Part shown: in pieces, positions 50,847 through 60,694 of the stretch
How positions within the stretch are numbered: the first letter of the stretch is position 1
Layout: every line of letters starts with the position of its first letter
Origin: Filomicrobium insigne
GTDB taxonomy: Bacteria > Pseudomonadota > Alphaproteobacteria > Rhizobiales > Hyphomicrobiaceae
DNA length: 64,000 bases
NCBI RefSeq assembly: GCF_900104305.1
Contig: NZ_FNJC01000002.1
Coordinates: 682,001-746,000 of the forward strand
Reading direction: 5' to 3'
Position numbers and translations under genes: made by a program
Notes under the pieces: model-generated
The model's input: only the letters and a program-made list of their open reading frames with translations
Databases searched by the model: none
Told to the model about the DNA's origin: nothing

Positions 50847-52499
50847 ATGAAGCCTAGTTTGTCCCGCTGTGTCGCCGCGTTGTTTGCGGTAGCATTTCTC
50901 GTCCCAGCCAGCCTTTCGTCCGGCGCACACGCCCAAGACAAAAAACCAAACATCCTGTTCATCGTGTCGGATGACACGGGTTATGGCGATCTCGGTCCCT
51001 ACGGTGGCGGTGAGGGAAGAGGCATGCCCACCCCGAATATCGACCGCCTGGCCAACGAAGGAATGACCTTCTTCTCGTTCTACGCGCAGCCAAGCTGCAC
51101 GCCCGGCCGCGCAGCGATGCAGACGGGCCGGATCCCGAACCGCAGCGGCATGACAACCGTGGCATTTCAAGGGCAGGGCGGCGGCCTGCCGGCTGCAGAG
51201 TGGACACTCGCCTCCGTCCTGAAGGAAGGCGGCTACAAAACCTATTTCACCGGCAAGTGGCACCTGGGCGAAGCGGACTATGCCCTGCCGAACGCCCAAG
51301 GCTATGACGTTATGAAATACGTCGGCCTGTATCATCTTAACGCGTACACCTATGCCGACCCGACGTGGTTCCCAGACATGGATCCGGAGCTTCGCAAGAT
51401 GTTCCAGGAAGTCACCAAGGGTTCGCTTTCCGGCAAAGCGGGAGAGCCAGCAAAGGAAGATTTTAAGATCAACGGCCAGTATGTCGATACGCCGGAAAAG
51501 GGCGTCGTCGGCATCCCTTACTTCGACGGCTACGTAGAGAAGGCAGCATTAGAGTTCCTCGAGGACGCATCGAAGTCAGACGCCCCCTTCTTTATCAACG
51601 TCAACTTCATGAAGGTGCACCAACCAAACATGCCCGCACCGGAGTTCGAGCATAAGTCACTCTCGAAGTCGAAATATGCCGACAGCGTTGTGGAGCTAGA
51701 TACGCGCATCGGCCGCATCATGGACAAACTCCGCGAACTCGGTCTCGATAAGAATACTCTGGTCTTCTACACCACGGACAACGGCGCGTGGCAGGACGTT
51801 TACCCAGACGCTGGCTACACGCCGTTCCGCGGCACGAAGGGTACAGTCCGCGAAGGCGGGAACCGCGTTCCGGCCTTCGCTTGGATGCCCGGCAAGATCG
51901 CGGCCAACTCAAAGAACCACGACATCGTTGGCGGCCTAGATCTCATGGCGACCTTCGCCAAGGTCGCAGATGTAAAGCTCCCGGAAAAAGACCGCGATGA
52001 CCAGCCGATCATCTTCGACAGCTACGACATGTCGCCTGTCCTCTTCGGCACGGGCAAGTCCGAGCGCAAGTCCTGGTTCTACTTCACTGAAAATGAGCTG
52101 AGCCCGGGCGCCGCCCGTGTCGGGAACTACAAGGCCGTGTTCAACCTGCGCGGTGACGACGGCGCCTCGACCGGCGGTCTCGCGGTCGACAGCAACCTCG
52201 GCTGGAAAGGTCCAGATAAGTATGTCGCAACCGTTCCACAGGTCTTCGATCTCTGGGCGGACCCCCAGGAGCGCTACGACATCTTCATGAACAATTATAC
52301 GGAGCGCACCTGGACGTTGGTGACGATCAACGAGGCCGTCGCGGACAAAATGAAAAGCTACGTGAAGTATCCGCCGCGCAAGTTACAGAGCGAAGTCTAT
52401 ACCGGCCCGATAACGCTCACTCAGTACCAAAGGCTGCAGAGTGTGCGGGATCAACTCGCCAAAGAGGGCTTCAAGTTGCCACTACCAACGGGCAACTAA
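50847..52499 (+). CDS. Arylsulfatase (type I, Cys-type)
   Basis: The protein has 550 residues from ATG 50847, with AGGAGG seven bases upstream. A signal peptide ends near HAQD. The sulfatase signature CTPGRAAMQTGR near residue 88 has the Cys that becomes formylglycine. VSDDTGYGDLG gives the metal-binding Asp pair, GKWHLG has the catalytic Lys and His, and YTTDNGAW supplies further calcium ligands. The enzyme should hydrolyse sulfate esters in the periplasm. The FGE gene is 54 bp upstream, and a HAD phosphatase gene follows. Confidence 0.94.
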   Translation: MKPSLSRCVAALFAVAFLVPASLSSGAHAQDKKPNILFIVSDDTGYGDLGPYGGGEGRGMPTPNIDRLANEGMTFFSFYAQPSCTPGRAAMQTGRIPNRSGMTTVAFQGQGGGLPAAEWTLASVLKEGGYKTYFTGKWHLGEADYALPNAQGYDVMKYVGLYHLNAYTYADPTWFPDMDPELRKMFQEVTKGSLSGKAGEPAKEDFKINGQYVDTPEKGVVGIPYFDGYVEKAALEFLEDASKSDAPFFINVNFMKVHQPNMPAPEFEHKSLSKSKYADSVVELDTRIGRIMDKLRELGLDKNTLVFYTTDNGAWQDVYPDAGYTPFRGTKGTVREGGNRVPAFAWMPGKIAANSKNHDIVGGLDLMATFAKVADVKLPEKDRDDQPIIFDSYDMSPVLFGTGKSERKSWFYFTENELSPGAARVGNYKAVFNLRGDDGASTGGLAVDSNLGWKGPDKYVATVPQVFDLWADPQERYDIFMNNYTERTWTLVTINEAVADKMKSYVKYPPRKLQSEVYTGPITLTQYQRLQSVRDQLAKEGFKLPLPTGN

Positions 52500-52510
52500 C
52501 TGCACGCATT

Positions 52511-52538
52511 TGGCCGCTGAAAAGTCTAGCAGCGGCCA
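52511..52538. terminator. Hairpin after the sulfatase gene
   Basis: A 9 bp perfect stem (TGGCCGCTG with its complement) and a 10-base loop lie 12 bases after the sulfatase stop. A short T-rich stretch (CATTTCTC) follows, so this could be a partial terminator before the HAD gene. Confidence 0.5.
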
Positions 52539-52611
52539 CTCATTTCTCGCGAACGTAGTCAGTAGCTGGCCAATGCCGATCCCAATTCATAGGCGCTGCA
52601 GGAGACGCAAA

Positions 52612-53643
52612 ATGAGTTCGAGCACATTTGCTAAGAAGACAAAAATCGCCGCTATTCTTGCTGCTGCTATTTGCTTCGCTCCGGCTCAGTTGCATGCCGA
52701 TATGGCGACGCTTGCCTCCTGGAACGATGGTCCGGCAAAGACGGCCATAACTGAGTTCGTCGAAAAGGTAACGAAGGAAGGTGGCCCGGACTACGTGGCC
52801 CCCGATGAGCGCATCGCTGTCTTTGACAACGACGGAACGCTTTGGGCCGAGCAACCCATGTATGTCCAGCTCGCTTTTGCCCTCGATCGCGTGAAGGCGT
52901 TGTCGAACCAGCATCCAGAGTGGAAGGACAAACAGCCTTTCAAGGCCGTCCTAGAAAACGATATTCAAGCCCTCGCCAACTCGGGTGAAAAGGGCTTGAT
53001 GGAACTTTTGATGGCGACTCATGCCGGCATGAGCACTGAGGACTTCGAGAAGATCGCGACTGACTGGATCGAAACCGCCAGACATCCCAAGACGGGTAAA
53101 CCGTATACCGAAATGGTCTACCAACCGATGCTGGAACTGCTGACCTATCTGCGAGACAATGGCTTCAAAACATTCATCGTCTCCGGTGGCGGCATTGAGT
53201 TCATGCGGCCATGGACGGAGGGCATCTACGGCATACCTCCGGAGCAGGTCGTCGGCTCAAGCATCAAGACAAAATATGAGGTTAAAGACGGCAAGCCGAC
53301 GCTAATGCGCCTGCCCGAAATTGACCTGGTCGACGACAAGGCAGGCAAACCCGTCGGCATCAATTCCCATATCGGCCACCGCCCGATCGCCGCTTTTGGA
53401 AACTCCGACGGCGACTTCCAAATGCTCGAATGGACCACCACAGGAAACGGCGCTCGGTTCGGCCTCCTCGTCCATCACGACGATGCGGAGCGCGAGTGGG
53501 CCTACGATCGCAAGTCCCACTTCGGCAAGCTGGACAAGGGTCTGGATGAAGGGCCGAAACGCGGCTGGATCATCAACAGTATGAAATCCGACTGGAAATG
53601 CATTTTTCCATACGCATGCGAGCAAGCCGCAGCGGATAAGTAA
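52612..53643 (+). CDS. Exported HAD-superfamily phosphatase
   Basis: The protein has 343 residues from ATG 52612 (AGGAGA upstream). A signal peptide (AAILAAAICFAPAQLHA) is followed by the HAD motif I FDNDGTLW near 67-74, motif II TFIVSGGG near 189 and motif IV GNSDGDFQML near 265. It is probably periplasmic. It follows the sulfatase gene and may release phosphate from sugars or lipids linked to the same substrate; this is inferred. Confidence 0.85.
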   Translation: MSSSTFAKKTKIAAILAAAICFAPAQLHADMATLASWNDGPAKTAITEFVEKVTKEGGPDYVAPDERIAVFDNDGTLWAEQPMYVQLAFALDRVKALSNQHPEWKDKQPFKAVLENDIQALANSGEKGLMELLMATHAGMSTEDFEKIATDWIETARHPKTGKPYTEMVYQPMLELLTYLRDNGFKTFIVSGGGIEFMRPWTEGIYGIPPEQVVGSSIKTKYEVKDGKPTLMRLPEIDLVDDKAGKPVGINSHIGHRPIAAFGNSDGDFQMLEWTTTGNGARFGLLVHHDDAEREWAYDRKSHFGKLDKGLDEGPKRGWIINSMKSDWKCIFPYACEQAAADK

Positions 53644-53680
53644 AAAACCCCCGAGAACACAGCTTGAGGGAACGGCCCCG

Positions 53681-54076
53681 TCAGCCACGTAACCGCCGTG
53701 CCTGAGCTTCACCGAAACCATGCATGCCGGACTTCCACTGCAGAGCGACCACAAAGCCTTTCACGGGCTGCAGCATCGCGAGCGAGAGAACCAACGTTAA
53801 CGGCACCCATATAGCTAAATGCCATGCGAAGGACAGGTTGTATTCACTGTCCGCGAACATGACGAGCGCAATCACAATGTGCCCCACGATGACCATGACC
53901 AAGTAGGCTGGTAAATCGTCGGCGCGATGATGGTAAAGTGCTTCACCGCAATTCGGGCAGTGGTCATTCACTTTCAAAAACGAAGCGAATAGCTTGCCCT
54001 CGCCACAGTTTGGACAACGGCACTTAGAGCCCCGAGCAAGCGCCAGTTTCGTATCTGGTCCGGTTTCTGTCGGCAT
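53681..54076 (-). CDS. DUF983 family membrane protein
   Basis: The protein has 131 residues from ATG 54076, with GAGGGGA upstream. It carries a zinc-ribbon N-terminus with two Cys pairs (CRCPNCGEGKLF and CPNCGEAL) followed by two to three transmembrane helices (YLVMVIVGHIVIALVMF and LAIWVPLTLVLSLAML). This is the DUF983 pattern, common in Rhizobiales, where its function is unknown. It is convergent with the HAD gene. Confidence 0.85.
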   Translation of the reverse strand: MPTETGPDTKLALARGSKCRCPNCGEGKLFASFLKVNDHCPNCGEALYHHRADDLPAYLVMVIVGHIVIALVMFADSEYNLSFAWHLAIWVPLTLVLSLAMLQPVKGFVVALQWKSGMHGFGEAQARRLRG

Positions 54077-54176
54077 GGGCCGTCCCCTCATCTGCATCAT
54101 CAGATTGCGCTACGAGCATTCATGCCGTACGTAGACAGTCAAAACCATACAATCAACAAACAAAAGAGATAATTGT

Positions 54177-55547
54177 ATGGATTGGGTGCCTACACTTAAT
54201 GACCGTCCAGGCCCAGCCTATCTACGCATCGTGGAGGCTCTCACCGAAGACATTGCGAGCGGAAGGTTGCGGCGCGGCCAACATCTGCCGACCCACCGCG
54301 AGCTCGCGCGGAACCTCGGCCTCGACCTGACAACTGTCACACGCGCCTACGCGGAAGCCAAAAAGCGAGGCCTGACAATTGCTCGTGTCGGACAGGGCAC
54401 TTTCGTTGCGGAAAGCCGCCTCCAAGCAACACCGGAACCAATAATACCTGCCTTCGACCTCTCCATGAACCTGCCACCTCAACCCGCGGACGCTGACATA
54501 GAGGGGCGGATCACCCGCGGTATCGGCGCGATTCAACGCGAAGGCGCACTCGCCGCCTGCCTCAACTATCTTGAGCCCGGCGGGAGCAACGACGAGCGCG
54601 AACGCGTAGCGACGTGGCTAAGACCGCGCCTCCCCGAAGCCGATGTGGATCGGGTCCTGATTACACCAGGAACGCAAAACGCGTTGCTGTCCATCCTGCT
54701 GACGCTGACCTCTCCGGGAGATGTGATCCTGACAGAGCCATTGACCTATCCTGGCCTCAAAGCCGCCGCAGCAATCGCTCGGCTTAACCTCGTTGGGGTC
54801 GCCACCGATACCCACGGGCCGTTGCCTGATGCGCTAGAGACCGCCATCCAAAATCATCGGCCGAAAGCTCTCTACCTCGTTCCGACCATCCACAATCCAA
54901 CGACCGTCACCATCCCACTACGCCGCCGCAAGGCCATTGCCGACATGCTTGATCGCAACGGCATCCCCTTAATAGAGGACGACGCATACGGCTTGCTCGA
55001 TCCCACCGCCGTTCCCTTCGCGGCTTTACTACCGCACCTCACATTTGCAGCAGTCAGCTTGTCGAAATGTGTTTCCCCCGGGCTGCGTCTTTCATTCGTG
55101 CAAGTGCCGGACGCCGAAATGGCAACACGCATTTCCGAAGGCGTACGCGCCAGCGCCCAAATGACGACCGGGCTAATGCTCGCGCTCACCCTGCGTTGGA
55201 TTGAGGATCGAAGTATCGACGCCATCATCGCAGCGATCCGCGATGAAGCCGCCGAACGACAGAAGCTGGCCGCTAAGGCACTAGCTGGCCACACGTACAA
55301 ATCTCATCCGCAAGGACATCATATATGGCTTCAGCTGCCACGTCCGTGGACCAGGTTCGACTTCGCAGCCCACGTTCACCGTTTAGGCATCGGCGTGGTC
55401 ACAAGCGATGTCTTTGCCGTAACCGAACCTGTCCCCAACGCGATCCGCGTGGCGCTTGGAGCAGCGAAAAGCCGCCAGGAATTGTTTTCCGCCCTGGACG
55501 TACTAGCGGCCTCCCTACGCTCTGGTGCCGGCAACAGGATTGTTTAA
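54177..55547 (+). CDS. MocR-type regulator (GntR HTH fused to PLP aminotransferase fold)
   Basis: The 456-residue protein joins a GntR winged helix (residues 10-75, LPTHRELARNLGLDLTTVTRAY) to a fold-type I aminotransferase domain with the PLP lysine in VSLSKCVSPGLRLSFV near 293. MocR regulators sense pyridoxal phosphate or amino compounds. It is divergent from DUF983, with a short intergenic region of about 100 bp. The regulated gene is not evident. Confidence 0.9.
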   Translation: MDWVPTLNDRPGPAYLRIVEALTEDIASGRLRRGQHLPTHRELARNLGLDLTTVTRAYAEAKKRGLTIARVGQGTFVAESRLQATPEPIIPAFDLSMNLPPQPADADIEGRITRGIGAIQREGALAACLNYLEPGGSNDERERVATWLRPRLPEADVDRVLITPGTQNALLSILLTLTSPGDVILTEPLTYPGLKAAAAIARLNLVGVATDTHGPLPDALETAIQNHRPKALYLVPTIHNPTTVTIPLRRRKAIADMLDRNGIPLIEDDAYGLLDPTAVPFAALLPHLTFAAVSLSKCVSPGLRLSFVQVPDAEMATRISEGVRASAQMTTGLMLALTLRWIEDRSIDAIIAAIRDEAAERQKLAAKALAGHTYKSHPQGHHIWLQLPRPWTRFDFAAHVHRLGIGVVTSDVFAVTEPVPNAIRVALGAAKSRQELFSALDVLAASLRSGAGNRIV

Positions 55548-55595
55548 GTTGAAAGTCCAGCAAGATCGGTAAACACAAGCACATACCCCTTTTCC

Positions 55596-56501
55596 CTATT
55601 TGTGTTGTCGACGCGGCTCGGCAAGCGACGGCATCAACTCCAAGAAGGCTTCCCCGATCTTGCTGCGATACCGCTCCTTGTGCCGAAGCACATGAAATTC
55701 GCGCTCGGGAAGAGAAAACCGAACATGATGCAACAGCCCCACTTCAAGACTTGGAGCGGCCACCGTTGCTGAAATCGCGGTAGCACCGAGACCTGCCTCG
55801 ACAGCCGCACGAACGGCTTCGTTAGAAGGAAGCTCCATCGCGATCGGAAGACTAGCGAGATCGACTCCCAACTGAGCAAGCGCATGCTCGAAAGCCGATC
55901 GGGTACCCGAGCCGCTCTCGCGAAGTACCCAATCGCTTTTAGACAAGTGCTTCGGCGTTATACGGCGTCCCTCAGCCCATGGGTGCTCCGGAGCGACGAC
56001 AACAACCAACTGGTCACGCGCCACGGGAATGCTCTGGAAGTGAGCAATATCAACGACACCCTCAACAAAGCCTAGCTCTGCCTCACCTGTTTCAACGGCG
56101 TCCGCAACCTGCGCCGTATTGCCGATGGATAGGTGTACATCGATACGCGGATACTGCCTCCGGAAATTCGCGAAATAACGCGGAAGCCAATAACTCGCGA
56201 TCGTCTGGCTCGCCTTCACGCGCAACGTCCCGCGTTCAAGCATCCCAAATTCGCTAAGAACGAACTCAGCGTGCTCAGTCTGGGCCAGAATACTCCGCGC
56301 CTCGGGCAAAAACGCACGCCCTGGCTCGGTCAGTTCGATCCGGCGACCTACCCGATCGAAGAGCTTCGTATGATAGCGCGCTTCCAAAGCACCGATCGCA
56401 TGGCTGACAGCGGATTGCGAAAGATTGAGTGCTTCCGCAGCACGCGTGACGTGCTGACGCTCGGCAACCGCCACAAATATCCGCAACTGCTCAAATGTCA
56501 T
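55596..56501 (-). CDS. LysR-family regulator, divergent from YeiH-like exporter
   Basis: The protein has 301 residues from ATG 56501; an upstream extension to 56552 is unlikely. The N-terminal HTH (MTFEQLRIFVAVAERQHVTR, AAEALNLSQSAVSHAI) is followed by a type 2 periplasmic-binding effector domain. It shares a 138 bp divergent promoter with the YeiH-family gene, the arrangement of the YeiE-YeiH pair of other bacteria. It should therefore control the exporter. It is not the mau regulator by position. Confidence 0.9.
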   Translation of the reverse strand: MTFEQLRIFVAVAERQHVTRAAEALNLSQSAVSHAIGALEARYHTKLFDRVGRRIELTEPGRAFLPEARSILAQTEHAEFVLSEFGMLERGTLRVKASQTIASYWLPRYFANFRRQYPRIDVHLSIGNTAQVADAVETGEAELGFVEGVVDIAHFQSIPVARDQLVVVVAPEHPWAEGRRITPKHLSKSDWVLRESGSGTRSAFEHALAQLGVDLASLPIAMELPSNEAVRAAVEAGLGATAISATVAAPSLEVGLLHHVRFSLPEREFHVLRHKERYRSKIGEAFLELMPSLAEPRRQHK

Positions 56502-56639
56502 GGCCGCTGTGTCGCCTACCGTGTGGGGATGAGTATAACCCATCTCAATCAATCGAAATATTAGATCGATTTAAAAAATACTATGCATTGGACAGATTGG
56601 TCGTGTCCAGTCATCGAATACGGGGACAGGAGCTATTCG

Positions 56640-57722
56640 ATGATGAAAACAATCACGACACGGTCTGCGCCCCTTCACGCCAACGCAATCAACACCACGC
56701 AACCACCGGGCAGAACGGCCTTCCAACCTTACAGGAAATTCGGCATCTGGCCCGGCATAGCCCTCGTTTCTGCGATTGCCGGACTAGCCATTCTTCTCAG
56801 GCAAGTTCCCGGTCTCGGCATATTCAGTCCGATGATCCTCTCTATCCTTATCGGGATGGCTTTTCACAACATCATCGGCACACCGAGGGCGGCAAAGGCA
56901 GGCGTGACATTCGCACTGCGCAGGATCTTACGTCTCGGCGTCATCCTGCTCGGACTACAGCTGACCGCGTGGCAGATCGCATCTGTGGGCATCACGGGTT
57001 TCCTGATCATTACCGTAACACTGGTCGCCACATTCGCGTTTACCATCTGGTTTGGGCGCATAATTGGCGTGGATCGCAAACTGGCGGAATTGATAGCCGC
57101 AGGTACGTCCATTTGTGGGGCCTCCGCCGTACTTGCGACCAACACGGTGACGGCAGCCCGCGATGAAGATGTGGCTTATGCGGTCGCGTCGGTGACAATA
57201 TTCGGCTCAATCGCCATGCTTCTTTATCCGTTAACCCCAGCCTTCCTGGGGCTGTCAGCACACGACTTCGGCCTGTGGACGGGCGCTTCAATTCACGAGG
57301 TCGCGCAAGTCGTTGCCGCGGCCTTTCAACATGGGCAGGAAGCCGGTGAGTTCGGCACCATTGCGAAACTCTCGCGGGTCATTTTGCTTGCCCCCCTCGT
57401 CGTGACGCTCGGGCTACTCATGGCGAGACGTGCGCGAACCATCAGGGAGGACTCCCCGGATCAGACCACGCCCGTCCCTTGGTTTGTTTTCGGCTTTCTC
57501 GCGATGGTGGTCCTCAACAGCGCGGTCGCAATCCCTGAAGAAATCAAAGCTGTCAGTCCACTCATCACAACATTTCTGCTATCCATCGCTCTCGCCGCAA
57601 TGGGGCTTGAAACAGACCTGTCTAAGCTGCGCGAAAAAGGAATACGGCCATTTATTCTCGGGCTGGCGGCATCGCTCTTTATCGCCGCTCTCAGTCTGAT
57701 ACTCGTGAAGCTGTTCGCTTGA
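56640..57722 (+). CDS. YeiH-family putative sulfate/sulfite exporter
   Basis: The protein has 360 residues from ATG 56640 (AGGAG seven bases upstream). About ten transmembrane helices are visible, with the family motif [16 protein letters not shown] near 160 and the second half [15 protein letters not shown] near 221. UPF0324/YeiH transporters are linked to sulfite or sulfate efflux. It is divergent from the LysR gene and 20 bp before trmO. A link with the nearby sulfatase is inferred only. Confidence 0.87.
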   Translation: MMKTITTRSAPLHANAINTTQPPGRTAFQPYRKFGIWPGIALVSAIAGLAILLRQVPGLGIFSPMILSILIGMAFHNIIGTPRAAKAGVTFALRRILRLGVILLGLQLTAWQIASVGITGFLIITVTLVATFAFTIWFGRIIGVDRKLAELIAAGTSICGASAVLATNTVTAARDEDVAYAVASVTIFGSIAMLLYPLTPAFLGLSAHDFGLWTGASIHEVAQVVAAAFQHGQEAGEFGTIAKLSRVILLAPLVVTLGLLMARRARTIREDSPDQTTPVPWFVFGFLAMVVLNSAVAIPEEIKAVSPLITTFLLSIALAAMGLETDLSKLREKGIRPFILGLAASLFIAALSLILVKLFA

Positions 57723-57742
57723 ATACGACCGGAGACACGCCC

Positions 57743-58258
57743 ATGGTCCGACGCGATGAAGTAAGAAACGGCGAGAAGACCGTCACGATGCCAGAGACAC
57801 CCGATGCCGGCGTGGTCTTCATCGGCCGGATCCACACACCATGGACCGACCGCCTTACCTGCCCGCGATTGGGCCGAATGGACGGACCCATTTGCCGGAT
57901 AGAGATCTTCGAACCTTGGGTCGATGCACTCAAAGGCATCGACGAGTACGAAAGGCTGGAGGTCCTTTACTGGCTCCACCAGTCCCGCCGCGATCTCATA
58001 CTGCAAAGTCCAAAGAATGACGGCATCGCACGCGGCGCGTTCAGCCTGCGCTCACCCGTGCGCCCCAACCCGATCGGAACGCAGAACGTCAAATTAGTTC
58101 GGATCGAAGGACCGAACGTTTTTGTCCAAAGCCTCGACTGCCTGGACGGCACCCCATTGCTCGATCTCAAACCGGATCGGGATCTGTTTACACCGATCGC
58201 CCCGCGCCAAACTGGAGACGATGAAACTCGGAACGCGGCCTCCGGAGATGAACGCTAG
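57743..58258 (+). CDS. trmO: TrmO-family tRNA methyltransferase
   Basis: The protein has 171 residues from ATG 57743, with GGAG eight bases upstream; a TTG inside the preceding gene is a weaker start. Family marks are [50 protein letters not shown] and [15 protein letters not shown]. TrmO uses SAM to methylate the N6-threonylcarbamoyladenosine at position 37 of some tRNAs. The C-terminal domain of the E. coli protein is absent, leaving the core beta-barrel domain. Confidence 0.87.
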   Translation: MVRRDEVRNGEKTVTMPETPDAGVVFIGRIHTPWTDRLTCPRLGRMDGPICRIEIFEPWVDALKGIDEYERLEVLYWLHQSRRDLILQSPKNDGIARGAFSLRSPVRPNPIGTQNVKLVRIEGPNVFVQSLDCLDGTPLLDLKPDRDLFTPIAPRQTGDDETRNAASGDER

Positions 58259-58309
58259 GCCCCGTGGCAATAACAAACCTTTTGAAGTTGTGATGACGGC
58301 GCGTAGTCC

Positions 58310-59278
58310 TCAATCCACATCAGCGGCATGCCAACCCTCGCCGGGATCGTACTCTTTCATCTCAGCCACAAGCATGCGCGACTCTGGCCCCAAGTCTTGT
58401 TCGTAGACTGTCCCATCCTGGTTGACGATGAAGGACATAATGCCGGAATTGCCGTATTCAGCTGGTGCCGCTGCGAGCCCAAACCCGCCGATCATTCGAC
58501 CATTCACAACGAAATCCCGCGCGCCTGACTTAGCCGCAGAGCCCTGTCCGTCAAGCATTTTAAAGACATACCCATGGTAAGGCACTGAGGCATCGTTCTG
58601 CTCAGTACCCCGCCGATATCCTTCAGCCCTCGCCTCCGCCACCAGGGGCCCCATTGGGCTCGTCACCTCGCCTTCCTGGGTTGGCCAAAAGAGTCCGTCT
58701 TTGTTGCCTGGCGTACTGAGAAATCGGCGTGCGTATTGCAGCCCATTCCCGTCTCGGTCCTGCGAGGCATATTCCATCTGCGCAGCCACATACGCGAGCA
58801 TCACACGCATGGCAGCATGCTCGTTTTCCCCAATCCTGCGGTTCAGAATCTCATCTGCGCCAGCCTCGCTGTCGAAACGCCATGTGACACCTTCAGCGAC
58901 CAGCGGGATAGGAAATGGATATTCTTCCTCGCCAATCAAAAGCACACTTCGAATTGGGTCGTCCTTACGCAGTCGGTGCGATTTGGCATAGGCCTTAAGA
59001 AATTTTTCGCGCATGGCTTCGTCATAGATCTGGTCACCAGACGAAATCAGCTGCTCCGATCCCGGACCAAGCACCCTTTCCAAGGCTTCGGTTCCCGATG
59101 ATTGCGCTGCCCTAAAAAGGGCCGCCGCAGCCTCATCTGGACTCGCGAACATCATCTGACGGATTGCTCGATCCTCCGCCTGCGATGAAGAAATCGTACC
59201 GACACCGATCAGAAAACACGTTGTTACGGTGAAGAAAATCAGTGAAGGATATCTCGAACAGCTGCGATGGATGGGCAT
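58310..59278 (-). CDS. DUF2950 secreted protein
   Basis: The 322-residue protein has a signal peptide (FFTVTTCFLIGVGTISSSQA) and the DUF2950 segments FASPDEAAAALFRAAQSS, GEEEYPFPIPLV, LFWPTQEGEVTSPMGPL, PYHGYVFKMLDGQG and FGLAAAPAEYGNSGIMSF. Function is unknown. The next gene upstream on the same strand is DUF3300; the two often occur together in Proteobacteria. It should be periplasmic. Confidence 0.88.
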   Translation of the reverse strand: MPIHRSCSRYPSLIFFTVTTCFLIGVGTISSSQAEDRAIRQMMFASPDEAAAALFRAAQSSGTEALERVLGPGSEQLISSGDQIYDEAMREKFLKAYAKSHRLRKDDPIRSVLLIGEEEYPFPIPLVAEGVTWRFDSEAGADEILNRRIGENEHAAMRVMLAYVAAQMEYASQDRDGNGLQYARRFLSTPGNKDGLFWPTQEGEVTSPMGPLVAEARAEGYRRGTEQNDASVPYHGYVFKMLDGQGSAAKSGARDFVVNGRMIGGFGLAAAPAEYGNSGIMSFIVNQDGTVYEQDLGPESRMLVAEMKEYDPGEGWHAADVD

Positions 59279-59317
59279 GACGACCTCTCACCCGATTTCA
59301 AGATATTGATGTTGAAA

Positions 59318-60694
59318 CTAGCGGCGACGCCCATGTCCTCCGCCCCCGCGCCTCATTCCTCCTCCATGCCTGGACATTCCGGAACGGCTCGCTCTCCCAC
59401 GACTAGCGTGCTTGGCAACATCGCGGCCACGTTTCATGTCGAAAGCATTCGATCTCCGCGGCCCAGATGAGGATCGTCTTGCAGATGGCTTGTGCCTCGT
59501 CTTTGACGATGGGCGCTTGTGTGGACTACCGCTCGGCCTTTTATGCGACGGCTTTTTCTTGGCGGTTTTATCGCTGACTTTGTCCTTCATCTTGCCCTTA
59601 TTGGGGCGGTCTTTGTGGGCTCCAGCCTTGTCCTTAAGCTTGCCTTTGTCGATGTTGCCGACCCGGTCTTTGACCTTGGCCGCATCACCTTTGCTGATCT
59701 TATCATGAAGCTTTGCTGCCCCAGCTCCTGCTGCACCTGCCGCAAGCTTGTCGCGCACCCCTTCAACTGAATCACGGTCGTGGAACCCGCGAAAGTCCTT
59801 GCCGGCCTCCTTAAATCTATCGCCATTCTTGCCGAACTTCTCGCGGCTCGCGTGATCACGATAGGGCACAGGGCCGCGATGCCGCGGATTGTGAACCCAG
59901 GTATTTGACGTGATCTTCGGGTTATTGACGTTGATCCTGTTGTATCGATCGACGTCGATGTGAATGTTGCGGTGGCGCCAATCACAGTAACCCCATCCCC
60001 AAAGTGAGCGCGCGACGGCGTATCCGGTCCCCCAGAAGAAGCCCGAAACAAATGCTGACGTCGGATATCCCCCATACCAATAGTAGGGCGGATAGTCTGG
60101 ATACCACCATGACCCGTACACAACCGCAGGCTCATAAATTGGAACGTAGACGACATCAGGACTCGTCTGCTGAATGATGATCTCACTGGATCCATCATCT
60201 TGCTTCCGGCTCACTTTCTGCTGCTCATTGCTCTTGAGCGAACCAGCATCCTCGGCCTTCATACGAAGCGCCTGGATCTGATTCATGACGTCATCTTCTT
60301 GGGCGAGGAACGCATCGCCAAGCTTCTGCGTCCATTCCAACTTCTCGCTCATCATCTGCAGCACGTCAGGAACGAGCGTAAGCGCTTTGACGCTCGGATC
60401 CCAATCCTTGGCATCCAGAGCCTTTGTGAGGTCCTCACCTTCAAGCTTCGCGTTCTCAGGATCTTTCCGCCATCGCGCAGCCTGTACGACTTCAAGCGGA
60501 TAGGTTGATGCCATCAACACGTTGGACAGAAGGTCGTCGGGATAGAGCGCAATCGGAGCCAGCAGCTGCGCCAGTTCCTCCTTCTTGAACAGCGGCGCTT
60601 GATCAGCATCCTGAGCCTGCAGTGTTCGCGGCAACGTGCCTGCCAGCAAGATCACAGCCGCGGCAAGACACTTCATCAATTTATAGGCGCTCAT
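59318..60694 (-). CDS. DUF3300 secreted protein with basic C-terminal tail
   Basis: The protein has 458 residues from ATG 60694 (GAGGA upstream). A signal peptide (AVILLAGTLPRTLQA) is followed by the DUF3300 domain (ELAQLLAPIALYPDDLLSNV, YPLEVVQAARW) and a Tyr/Trp-rich segment (WYPDYPPYYWYGGYPTSAFV). The last 150 residues are rich in Lys, Arg, Gly and Ser (KKKPSHKRPSGSPHKRPSS, GGGMRRGGGGHGRRR), suggesting an unstructured nucleic-acid- or polyanion-binding tail. Function unknown. Paired with DUF2950. Confidence 0.85.
   Translation of the reverse strand: MSAYKLMKCLAAAVILLAGTLPRTLQAQDADQAPLFKKEELAQLLAPIALYPDDLLSNVLMASTYPLEVVQAARWRKDPENAKLEGEDLTKALDAKDWDPSVKALTLVPDVLQMMSEKLEWTQKLGDAFLAQEDDVMNQIQALRMKAEDAGSLKSNEQQKVSRKQDDGSSEIIIQQTSPDVVYVPIYEPAVVYGSWWYPDYPPYYWYGGYPTSAFVSGFFWGTGYAVARSLWGWGYCDWRHRNIHIDVDRYNRINVNNPKITSNTWVHNPRHRGPVPYRDHASREKFGKNGDRFKEAGKDFRGFHDRDSVEGVRDKLAAGAAGAGAAKLHDKISKGDAAKVKDRVGNIDKGKLKDKAGAHKDRPNKGKMKDKVSDKTAKKKPSHKRPSGSPHKRPSSKTRHKPSARRSSSGPRRSNAFDMKRGRDVAKHASRGRASRSGMSRHGGGMRRGGGGHGRRR

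Noticed and set aside
55596-56501. LysR gene as the missing mau regulator
   Set aside because: It is 9 kb from mauF and divergent from a YeiH-family exporter gene, which is its usual partner.
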